64,000 nucleotides of DNA, taken from the NCBI RefSeq assembly GCF_014303735.1, contig NZ_CP060296.1, positions 2,243,501 through 2,307,500 of the forward strand. The letters are read 5' to 3'. The position numbers were made by a program, and so were the translations under genes. Positions 17,221 through 24,596 of the stretch are shown piece by piece. This DNA is from Variovorax sp. PAMC28562 (lineage in GTDB: Bacteria; Pseudomonadota; Gammaproteobacteria; Burkholderiales; Burkholderiaceae_C). The notes beneath the pieces are model-generated. The model saw only the letters and a program-made list of their open reading frames with translations. It did not search any database and was not told where the DNA came from. Each line of letters opens with the position of its first letter. The first letter of the stretch is position 1.

Positions 17221-18417
17221 TCACATGAAGTTGCGCGTGTGCATGTCAGCCAGGCGATCTGCTTCAGCACGCGCGAAGCCCAACCGCCCGAGCCGCGCAC
17301 GCCGGCCGGCAGACATGTCGCGCTTGAGTTGCTGCACCGCCTCGTGCCCACGCGCGATGGCCGGCACCGTGAGCTCGCCGGCGGCCAGCAGCACCAGCGC
17401 ATCGAACACTTCTTCGTTCAGGCCCGCGCTGTTGGCAAGCGCGTCGTAGCGCTGCTCGATCGCATTGCGCAAACGGATCTGGTAGTCGGGCTCCTCGGCC
17501 AAGCGGTACTCCAAGTGCGCCATACCGAAGGCCACGTGCCGCGCCTCGTCGCGCGCTGCCAGCCGGGCGATCTGCCGCGTCACCGGATCGGGCGCGTGCG
17601 CATGCAGGAAGTTGAGCAGATTGATGAAGCTGCCTTCACCGAGCACCGACAGCAGGAAGGTCGCGATCGAGAAATCCGGCGCCTCGAAGAGCGACTGCAA
17701 GCTGGCCTGGCCGCCCGCGGTCGACAACGCAGGTTTGCCGCCGCGCAAGGCCACGCGGCGCGTGAACACTTCGATGTGTCGCGCCTCGTCGGCGCATTGC
17801 AGCGCCAGCAGTTGCAGCACTTCGCGGTAGTGCGGATGGATCTGGCCGAGGTGCCGCGCCGGCACCAGCAGCGCGGCGTTCTCGTTTTCGATCAGGTACG
17901 TCATCACCTGTACCACGGCCGCTTCGACGGCGGGCGGCAGGTCGAAAGGTGTGTCCCAATCGACGGCAGTGGCCGGATCCCATTGCGCTGCGGCGGCTTG
18001 CGCGTAGAGCGCGCCGGCGGTCTCTGCCCACAGCTCGTTGCGGCGATGCAGTGTGAAGGCGAAGGGCGGGCTGCCGGCTTCGACCGTGGCACCGCGTGCG
18101 GCCAGACCCCAGCCAGCGAGGGCGTCTTCGGCCGGCGCGTCGCTTGCAGACTGCGCGCCATGCCAGCGCCCTTCGGCGTGCGAAGCGCGGGTCAACAGCG
18201 CCTGCGTTGCGCCGGACTCGCCCGTGTCGAAGCGCACGCCGTGCCCTTGCTGCCGGCACCATGCTTCCAGGTGAATGTCCCAGGCCGGCGCCGTGCCTTG
18301 CACACGCAGTTCGCCGCTCGCAGGCACCTCGGCCAGCGCACGGCGGATGAGCAGCAGGGCGCCTTGTTCGAGCCCGAGCGACTCAATATCGATAGTCGGT
18401 GTTGAGGATGCGGCCAT
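17221..18417 (-). CDS. TusA/YedF-like domain fused to a ferritin-like diiron domain, selenium-locus protein
   Basis: About 398 residues. Residues 10-65 (IDIESLGLEQGALLLIRRAL and later WCRQQGHGV) match the TusA/YedF fold, but the catalytic CPxP motif is replaced by EQGA, so no thiol chemistry is expected there. Residues 170-390 form a ferritin-like four-helix domain with an ENENA helix and two DEARH motifs (ADEARHIEVF and ARDEARHVAFG), the ligand set of a diiron site. ATG 18415-18417 overlaps the previous gene by 35 bases and is preferred over ATG 18471. The gene ends 16 bases before selB. A role in selenium or oxygen handling is inferred from position only; the biochemistry is unknown. Confidence 0.8.
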   Translation of the reverse strand: MAASSTPTIDIESLGLEQGALLLIRRALAEVPASGELRVQGTAPAWDIHLEAWCRQQGHGVRFDTGESGATQALLTRASHAEGRWHGAQSASDAPAEDALAGWGLAARGATVEAGSPPFAFTLHRRNELWAETAGALYAQAAAAQWDPATAVDWDTPFDLPPAVEAAVVQVMTYLIENENAALLVPARHLGQIHPHYREVLQLLALQCADEARHIEVFTRRVALRGGKPALSTAGGQASLQSLFEAPDFSIATFLLSVLGEGSFINLLNFLHAHAPDPVTRQIARLAARDEARHVAFGMAHLEYRLAEEPDYQIRLRNAIEQRYDALANSAGLNEEVFDALVLLAAGELTVPAIARGHEAVQQLKRDMSAGRRARLGRLGFARAEADRLADMHTRNFM

Positions 18418-19246
18418 CTTGGCTGTAGAACTTTTCGTTGTCGACGGCGCGTTCGAGTTGCGCGTAGCCACTGGTGCGGCCGGCGCGCCATTCGCGCAGG
18501 CCTTCGAGTTCGAGCAGCGGGCGCACCAGCGGGTCGTCCCAGCGCATCGACAGCAGCAGCGTCACGAAGTGTTCGATCTGACGTTCCGGCGCGCCGGGGC
18601 TGGTCGTGAAGTTGCAATGGTCGAAGGGCGCTGTGCTCGCGATGACGCGTGTGCTGCCGGCGGGCAACGTGCCGTCGAGCCCGAAGGCCAGGTGGTTGCC
18701 CGCGATGAGGCAGCACGCATCGACCTCGTGGGCCATCAACGCGCGTGCCGCATCCCGTTCGCCGCCGATGTGGTCGCCATGCTTGCCCCCGAGCACGTCG
18801 AAGATCCTGAGCGTGAAATCGTCGCGCTGGATCAGGCCTTCTTCGGTCCGCAGATGGTCCAGTGGAATGAGCGTGGCCTGGGGCGAATCGAGCGCACCGG
18901 CGCCCAGCGTCTTGTCGCGCAGGTCGGATGCTTTTTCGATGTCACTGTCGGCGCGCACGACGATCACCGAGCGCAGGTCGATGTCGGTGTCGCGCATCGC
19001 GACCGACTTCACCTGCAGCCCCTTGCTGCGCGCGATGCGGTCGGCCCGCACCCACGCCAGCGGCGAGTTCCACGCGAGGTGGATCGAGCCATCGAACTGC
19101 GCCTCGACCTGTCGTTCGTAGTTCGAATACAGCACGTAGTCGAAAAGCAGGCCGTGCGCGATGAAGAAGGCCTTGAAGCCTTCCCAGATGGTGACGACCT
19201 TGGGCGCATAGGCGACTGCGCCCATCACCAGAGTTTGTTCTGACAT
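18383..19246 (-). CDS. PhnD-type binding protein without signal peptide, selenium-locus protein
   Basis: The 287-residue protein has the fold pattern of phosphate/phosphonate-type binding proteins (SIHLAWNSPLAWVRAD, then SVIVVRADSDIEKASDLRDK and LGAGALDSPQATLIPLDHL), related at a distance to the PhnD-like protein at 4646-5518. Unlike that protein it begins MSEQTLVMGAVAYAPK with no hydrophobic signal, so it should stay in the cytoplasm. It contains a CC pair in EVDACCLIAGNH. No permease or ATPase gene adjoins it. It lies 29 bases after the flavoprotein gene and overlaps the ferritin-like gene. A cytosolic selenium-oxyanion binder or sensor is a reasonable guess, not shown. Confidence 0.8.
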   Translation of the reverse strand: MSEQTLVMGAVAYAPKVVTIWEGFKAFFIAHGLLFDYVLYSNYERQVEAQFDGSIHLAWNSPLAWVRADRIARSKGLQVKSVAMRDTDIDLRSVIVVRADSDIEKASDLRDKTLGAGALDSPQATLIPLDHLRTEEGLIQRDDFTLRIFDVLGGKHGDHIGGERDAARALMAHEVDACCLIAGNHLAFGLDGTLPAGSTRVIASTAPFDHCNFTTSPGAPERQIEHFVTLLLSMRWDDPLVRPLLELEGLREWRAGRTSGYAQLERAVDNEKFYSQDGRILNTDYRY

Positions 19247-19275
19247 GCGGTGTTCTTTCAGTGATTGATCGATGT

Positions 19276-20403
19276 TCAGAACAGCGGCAGGCCGGTGATG
19301 GCCTTGCCGATGAAGTCGTACAGCACGTCGGACGTCGGCGCCATCACGCTCGATGCGCGTGCATCGCGGAACAGACGCTCGATGCCGGCTTCCTTGCGAA
19401 AGGCGGCGCCACCGCACACGCGCATCGCGATGTCGGTCACTTCGAGCGCGGTCTCGGCGGCAGCGGCCTTGACTTCGAGCACGCGCAGCATGGTGTCGGC
19501 GCGGCCGGCACCGATGGCGGCCACCGTGTCGTCCAGCAGCGCCTGCGCCATGTCGGTCTTGATGCGGCCGCGTGCCAGGTAGGCGCGGATCGTCGGCAGG
19601 TCGGCCAGCGAGCTGTCGAGATGCAGGTGGCGCGTCTGGCTCACATGGCCGATGGCGCGCGACATGGCGCCTTCCATCAGGCCGACGGAGCACGCCGCGG
19701 CGAGCGAGGTGAACCATGGCAGCACGACGCCCATCATGGTGTCGAAACCCTTGCCGTCTTCGCCCAACTGATCGGTCGCCGCGACGCGGACGCCTTCGGC
19801 CGTGACAGGTGTCGATGCGTTGCCGCGCAAGCCGAGTCCATCGAATTTGAAGGGCTGGCTGAGCCCTGCCGCCTTGGCTTCCACGTACCAGAGCGTGCTG
19901 GCGCCTTCGGCCGCGAGCGGCTTGCTCGACCACACATAGCTGTCGGCTTCGAAGGCCGATGTGACCCAGCTCTTGCGCGCGTCGAGCACCACCGCATCGC
20001 CCTGGTCGCCACTGTCGAGCCGTGCGGTGCCGGTGGGCGCCCAGAAGTGGCTGCGCGAATCGGCTTCGGAGAAAGCCAGCGTGCTGAGATGCTTGCCCGC
20101 GGCGATGGCCTTGCGCACCGACTCGTTGCCCTGTTGCTCGATGACCGCCGTCGCGCAGTAGTGCATGCAGACGACCATCGCCGTCGAAGGGCAGGTCTGC
20201 GCGATGCGCGACACCATCTGCACTGCTTCTGCAAGGCCCTTGCCCATGCCGCCCACGCTGGTCGCGGAGACGAGTCCGAGCAGGCCCGCACTGCCCAAAG
20301 CCCGGATCACCTCGCGCGGAAAGCGGCCCTCGGTGTCGGTGCGCTGGGCCAGTGGCGCCAGCGTGTCGGCGAGGATGGGGGTAAGCAGGTCGAGATGGGA
20401 CAT
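19276..20403 (-). CDS. Acyl-CoA-dehydrogenase-like flavoprotein, selenium-locus protein
   Basis: This 375-residue member of the acyl-CoA dehydrogenase superfamily has an N-terminal helical domain, a middle beta domain (STLAFSEADSRSHFW, KSWVTSAFEAD) and a C-terminal helical domain with RVCGGAAFRKEAGIERLFRD. The usual C-terminal segment with catalytic Glu (YEGT-like) is here SVMAPTSDVLYDFIG, so ordinary acyl-CoA dehydrogenation is unlikely. Relatives such as DszC and SfnB are flavin monooxygenases acting on organosulfur compounds. ATG 20401-20403 follows selA by 25 bases. By analogy an organoselenium oxidation is conceivable; this is inference. Confidence 0.8.
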   Translation of the reverse strand: MSHLDLLTPILADTLAPLAQRTDTEGRFPREVIRALGSAGLLGLVSATSVGGMGKGLAEAVQMVSRIAQTCPSTAMVVCMHYCATAVIEQQGNESVRKAIAAGKHLSTLAFSEADSRSHFWAPTGTARLDSGDQGDAVVLDARKSWVTSAFEADSYVWSSKPLAAEGASTLWYVEAKAAGLSQPFKFDGLGLRGNASTPVTAEGVRVAATDQLGEDGKGFDTMMGVVLPWFTSLAAACSVGLMEGAMSRAIGHVSQTRHLHLDSSLADLPTIRAYLARGRIKTDMAQALLDDTVAAIGAGRADTMLRVLEVKAAAAETALEVTDIAMRVCGGAAFRKEAGIERLFRDARASSVMAPTSDVLYDFIGKAITGLPLF

Positions 20404-20428
20404 GGGATGAATCAAGCGTAAGTGGGGT

Positions 20429-21889
20429 CTATTGCAGTCGTTCGCGCAGGGCGGGCAACTGGTCGACGAAGGGCGCGCTGTTTTCGAGGCACCGCAGGTC
20501 GAGCAACAGCCGATCATCCGCGATGCGGCCGATCACCGGCAGCGGCAGGCTGCGCAGCGCGGTCGCCAGCGCATCGAGCGCGGTGCCGATGCCCTTCTTC
20601 GACGTGCCCGCAGGCGCCAGCGCAAGACCGGCGGAAGGCAGGCGTTCGACCGGCAATGAGCCGGAACCGATCTGGCCGAGCAGTTCGACCACCTCGACGG
20701 TGAAGCGCGGGCTGACCGCGTCGGCCACCGCACCCCGAACCGCATGCGCCAATGCCCGGATGGCGTCGGCCGGCCGGGTCAGCAGGCGCAGCGTCGGCAG
20801 GTCTTGTGCCAGCCGCTCGGGCCGCAGGTAGAGCATGAGAGTCGCTTCGAGGGCAGCCAACGGCAGCTTGCTCATGCGGAGCGCGCGCTTCATCGGGTAC
20901 TTGCGGATGCGGCCGACAGCCTCTTTGCTGCCGACGATCAAGCCCGCCTGCGGACCACCGAGCAGCTTGTCGCCGGAAAAGGTGACGACATCGCAGCCGG
21001 CCGCCAGCATCTCTTGCGGCAACGGCTCGCGCGGCAAGCCGTAGTGCGCAAGATCGATGAGCGAGCCGCTGCCCAGATCCGTAGCGAGCGGCACGCCGCG
21101 CGCATGGGCGATGGGCGCCAGCACGGCTTCGTCGACTGTCGCGGTGAAGCCTTGCACCATGTAATTGCTGGTGTGCACCTTCATCACGAGTGCAGTGCGG
21201 TCGCTGATGGCGCGCTCGTAGTCGGCGGGATGGGTGCGGTTGGTGGTGCCGACCTCGACCATGCGCGCGCCGGCGCTCGCCATCACGTCCGGCATGCGAA
21301 AGGCGCCGCCGATCTCGACCAGCTCACCGCGCGAGACGATGACTTCGCTCTTGTCCGGCGTCGCGCCCGCCAGCGCCGCGATGGTCAGCAGTACGGCGGC
21401 AGCGTTGTTGTTGACGACCGTCGCAGCCTCTGCGCCGGTGATCGTGCAGAGCAGTTCCTCGACGATCGAATCGCGATCGCCACGGCCACCGGACGCCAGG
21501 TCGTATTCGAGGTTGTTGGGCGACGCCATCAGCGTGAGCATGTGCTGCAACGCTGCATCGGCCAACAGGGCGCGGCCGAAGTTGGTGTGAATGACGGTGC
21601 CGGTGAGATTGAACACGGCCTGCATGCGCGGTGCGAGGCGTCTTCGCACGCGAGCGGTCAGCGCATCGGCGACGGCTTCGGGCTTTACTGCTTCTGCTTG
21701 CAACGTACCGGCAACTGCTTGCGCACGCAGACTATCGAGCAGCGCACGCGCTTCCTTCACCACCAGCGTGTGGCCGTGCTCGTGAAGCAAAGCGCTTGCC
21801 GTTGCACCGCGCAGCAGCAAGTCGACCGAAGGCAGATCCTGGGGCCTTGCCTTCGAGCCGTGGACCACGGACTCTTCGGGCGCGGCCAT
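20429..21889 (-). CDS. selA: L-seryl-tRNA(Sec) selenium transferase SelA
   Basis: SelA converts Ser-tRNA(Sec) to Sec-tRNA(Sec) with selenophosphate and PLP. The 486-residue protein has the PLP lysine in TFSGDKLLGGPQAGLIVG and family stretches NLTGTVIHTNFGRALL, TVVNNNAAAVLL and ATDLGSGSLIDL. E. coli SelA has 463 residues. ATG 21887-21889 shares one base with the fdhE TGA (21889-21891), so the two are coupled; the longer open frame is the shadow of fdhE. It links the formate dehydrogenase genes to the selenocysteine genes in one minus-strand run. Confidence 0.95.
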   Translation of the reverse strand: MAAPEESVVHGSKARPQDLPSVDLLLRGATASALLHEHGHTLVVKEARALLDSLRAQAVAGTLQAEAVKPEAVADALTARVRRRLAPRMQAVFNLTGTVIHTNFGRALLADAALQHMLTLMASPNNLEYDLASGGRGDRDSIVEELLCTITGAEAATVVNNNAAAVLLTIAALAGATPDKSEVIVSRGELVEIGGAFRMPDVMASAGARMVEVGTTNRTHPADYERAISDRTALVMKVHTSNYMVQGFTATVDEAVLAPIAHARGVPLATDLGSGSLIDLAHYGLPREPLPQEMLAAGCDVVTFSGDKLLGGPQAGLIVGSKEAVGRIRKYPMKRALRMSKLPLAALEATLMLYLRPERLAQDLPTLRLLTRPADAIRALAHAVRGAVADAVSPRFTVEVVELLGQIGSGSLPVERLPSAGLALAPAGTSKKGIGTALDALATALRSLPLPVIGRIADDRLLLDLRCLENSAPFVDQLPALRERLQ

Positions 21890-22938
21890 CAGCCGCCTCC
21901 GCCGTCGTGGTCTGGCGGACTCGGCTCCGGGTCGCCGAAGAGCAGCATCAGGTTGTGGCCGCTGCGCTCGAAACCGGCTTCGGACACGAGCAGGTCGAGC
22001 GCTACGCTGGCGAGGTCGTCGGCGACGGGCTCGACCTCGGGGTCTTTCTCCATCGAGACCTGCTTCAGGTAATGGCCGCAGGTGTCGCAGCATTCGGCCT
22101 TGACGGCGCCCGCTTTTGCGCCCGGCAACCCAGCGGTGGTCCTAGGCGCAGCGCCTTGTTCGACCGCCAGCTCCTGGTAATGGATGCCTTCGGTACTCTC
22201 GCAATGCGTGCACTTGATGCGAACGAAATGCCACTGCGTGCTGCACAGCGAACAGTGCAGATAGCGAAAGCCGGCGTCTTCAGCGCCGATGCGCGTGATG
22301 CTGGTGGTCGGTACGCTGCCGCAGCACGGGCATTCGGTCGCGGGCTCGGTTTGGCCGAAGACGCGTTCGCCGTGCGTGTCGGCAGTGAGCATCGCCAGCT
22401 GTGCCCAATACGTCTGCAGGCCGGCGGCGATCAACGGTGCCGTCGCCAGGTCGAGCCCTAAAGTGATGCGACGCGAGAGGTGATCGGCCTGGTGCTCGAT
22501 CCAATGGTCGGGGCTGGCGAGCAACCGGTCGACGGTGTCGCGCGCCGGCCCTGCGGTCAGTCGCTCCCTGAACACGCCGAGCAGCCGCCGCAGGCCATCT
22601 CGCCAAACCGGGTCGCGCGGCCAGCCGAAGGCCGGCATCGGCGGCTTCAAGGCTTTGGCGGCGGCCTGGCAGGCTTCGGTATCCGGTAGTGCGACCGCCG
22701 GGTAGTTTTGCAGCACTTCGTGCTGTGCCGTTGCCAGGTCTGCGATGAAGATCAGGTACTCGCGCATCGGGTGCGACGCGGCGAGCTGACGCAGCCGAAG
22801 TTGCCGGTCGGAGAACAGATTGAGGCGCTCGGGCGGGCGCACGAACGGCATCTGCCGCCCGGCCTGCAAGGCGATTTCTTCGGCACTCAGAACCCGAATA
22901 TTGCGGACAGGAGGGGCGTTGCCGGTATTGCTTGTCAT
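21889..22938 (-). CDS. fdhE: Formate dehydrogenase accessory protein FdhE
   Basis: FdhE is a cytoplasmic maturation factor for formate dehydrogenases. The 349-residue protein has the four CxxC pairs expected of its two rubredoxin-like metal sites: CPCCGS, CSLCST, CTHCES and CDTCGH. The C-terminal end is Pro/Asp/Gly-rich (DPEPSPPDHDGGGG). It starts 13 bases after the fdnI stop and overlaps selA by one base, so it belongs to the formate dehydrogenase-selenium operon. Confidence 0.95.
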   Translation of the reverse strand: MTSNTGNAPPVRNIRVLSAEEIALQAGRQMPFVRPPERLNLFSDRQLRLRQLAASHPMREYLIFIADLATAQHEVLQNYPAVALPDTEACQAAAKALKPPMPAFGWPRDPVWRDGLRRLLGVFRERLTAGPARDTVDRLLASPDHWIEHQADHLSRRITLGLDLATAPLIAAGLQTYWAQLAMLTADTHGERVFGQTEPATECPCCGSVPTTSITRIGAEDAGFRYLHCSLCSTQWHFVRIKCTHCESTEGIHYQELAVEQGAAPRTTAGLPGAKAGAVKAECCDTCGHYLKQVSMEKDPEVEPVADDLASVALDLLVSEAGFERSGHNLMLLFGDPEPSPPDHDGGGG

Positions 22939-22951
22939 CGGAGCCGATTAT

Positions 22952-23581
22952 TCACGGCTTGTCATTCCCGGTCATTTCGCGGTGCCACAACGGGTGGTTG
23001 AGCTTGGCCCACGCTTCGGTCACCGTGCCGCGCGTCATCGCCCGCGTTGTCCCCTTGACCCAGATCGCGGCGTAAACGTGTGTGATGACCGACAGGATCA
23101 GCACGATGGCCGAGAACGCATGCACCAGCACCGAAATGCGCCGCAGGGTGATCGGAAAGAAGCCGACGAACCAGGGGCTCCAGAAAACAAAGCCGGTGAG
23201 AAATAGCAGCACCAAGCTGACGCCGAAGGCCCAGAACACCAGTTTTTGCCCGGCGTTGTATTTGCCGACCGGCGGCATCTTGGACTTGTCGCCCTTGAGC
23301 ATGCTCGGCGCGTTCTTCATCCATTCGACGTCGACGCGATTCAACACGTTGTCGCGCCACACCGTAAAGAACAGGATGGCGAAGCCGAGCACCATCGCGA
23401 CGCCCATGAACGGGTGCAGCACACGCGTCCACGGACCGCCGCCGAACAGTCCGCTCAGGAAGAACAGGCTCGGGTGAAAGAAGGCCAGCCCCGAAAGGGC
23501 GGCTGCGACGAACATCATCGCCACGAACCAATGGTTCAGGCGGGTCGAGTCCGGGTAGCGGCGCAGGTAGCGAATCGTCAT
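22952..23581 (-). CDS. fdnI: Formate dehydrogenase cytochrome b556 subunit (gamma)
   Basis: This 209-residue membrane subunit has four hydrophobic segments (near residues 15-35, 55-75, 115-135 and 150-175) and histidines in TRLNHWFVAMM, VLHPFMG and LVHAFSA plus VITHVYAAIW that fit the two haem b sites. It anchors the dehydrogenase in the membrane and passes electrons to quinone. ATG 23579-23581 is chosen because it begins at the conserved RYLRRYPDSTRLNHW; an upstream in-frame ATG overlaps fdnH. It follows fdnH by 10 bases. Confidence 0.92.
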   Translation of the reverse strand: MTIRYLRRYPDSTRLNHWFVAMMFVAAALSGLAFFHPSLFFLSGLFGGGPWTRVLHPFMGVAMVLGFAILFFTVWRDNVLNRVDVEWMKNAPSMLKGDKSKMPPVGKYNAGQKLVFWAFGVSLVLLFLTGFVFWSPWFVGFFPITLRRISVLVHAFSAIVLILSVITHVYAAIWVKGTTRAMTRGTVTEAWAKLNHPLWHREMTGNDKP

Positions 23582-23591
23582 GGCGTGCTCC

Positions 23592-24593
23592 TTATTCCAC
23601 AGGCGGCACATCGGCACGCGAAGACGGACCCGACCTTGCCAGCGCAATGCGTGCCGCGTCGTTAGGCGGTGGCGGCGGCCCTTCGATGATCTCCACGTCG
23701 CCGCTGGCGTCGCCGTCGATGCCGGCTTTTTCTTTCGGCTCGATCGGCCCGACCTTCATGTAGTGGAAGAAGCTGCCGACCACCGCGCCGGCCATTGCCA
23801 GCACCGCCAGTGGCTTTGCCACGCCTTTCCACAGCGAAACGAACGGGCTGATGTGCGGGTCTTTAGGCAGGCCGCTGTAAAGGCCCGGCCGGTCGGCATG
23901 CTGCAGCACGTACATCACGTGCGTACCGCCCACGCCAGCAGGGTCGTACACGCCGGCATTCGCGAAGCCGCGCTCCTTCAGGTCGACGATGCGCTCGTCG
24001 GCGTACTCGTGCATGGCTTCCTTGGTGCCGAAGTGAATCGCACCGGTCGGGCAGGCCTTGACGCACGCCGGCTCCAGGCCTACGCCCACGCGGTCGGAGC
24101 ACAGCGAGCACTTGTAGGCCTTGTTGTCGCCCTTGCTGATGCGCGGCACGTCGAAAGGGCAGCCCGTGACGCAATTGCCGCACCCTACGCAATGCTCGCT
24201 GATGAAGTCGACGATGCCGTTGCTGTATTTGACGATCGCGCCCGGTGCTGGGCATGACTTCAAGCAACCGGGGTCTTCGCAATGCATGCAGCCGTCCTTG
24301 CGGATCAGCCATTCGAGCTTGCCGGGTTCGGGCTCGACTTCGGCAAAGCGCATGACGGTCCACGAGGCGGGCGTCAGGTCGTTCGGGTTGTTGTAGCTGC
24401 CGACGTTTTCACCGATCTCGTCGCGCAGGTCGTTCCATTCCATGCAAGCGACCTGGCAGGCCTTGCAGCCGATGCAGGTCGATACATCGATCAGTTTGGC
24501 AACCTCCATTACGGCCGGACGATGCCGCACGTCGGGCGAAGGTTGCGTAGTGGCCGAGCGGGCGGCGATGTCCAGAGTTTGAAGTGAGGACAT
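23592..24593 (-). CDS. fdnH: Formate dehydrogenase iron-sulfur subunit (beta)
   Basis: This 333-residue electron-transfer subunit has four [4Fe-4S] ferredoxin motifs: [35 protein letters not shown] and the later CSLCSDR with CVKACP. A single membrane segment near residue 255 ([17 protein letters not shown]) matches the C-terminal anchor of FdnH. The C-terminus carries a PPPPP run and an acidic tail beyond the usual end. It sits 3 bases after the fdnG stop. Electrons flow from FdnG through it to the haem subunit. Confidence 0.94.
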   Translation of the reverse strand: MSSLQTLDIAARSATTQPSPDVRHRPAVMEVAKLIDVSTCIGCKACQVACMEWNDLRDEIGENVGSYNNPNDLTPASWTVMRFAEVEPEPGKLEWLIRKDGCMHCEDPGCLKSCPAPGAIVKYSNGIVDFISEHCVGCGNCVTGCPFDVPRISKGDNKAYKCSLCSDRVGVGLEPACVKACPTGAIHFGTKEAMHEYADERIVDLKERGFANAGVYDPAGVGGTHVMYVLQHADRPGLYSGLPKDPHISPFVSLWKGVAKPLAVLAMAGAVVGSFFHYMKVGPIEPKEKAGIDGDASGDVEIIEGPPPPPNDAARIALARSGPSSRADVPPVE

Positions 24594-24596
24594 GGA

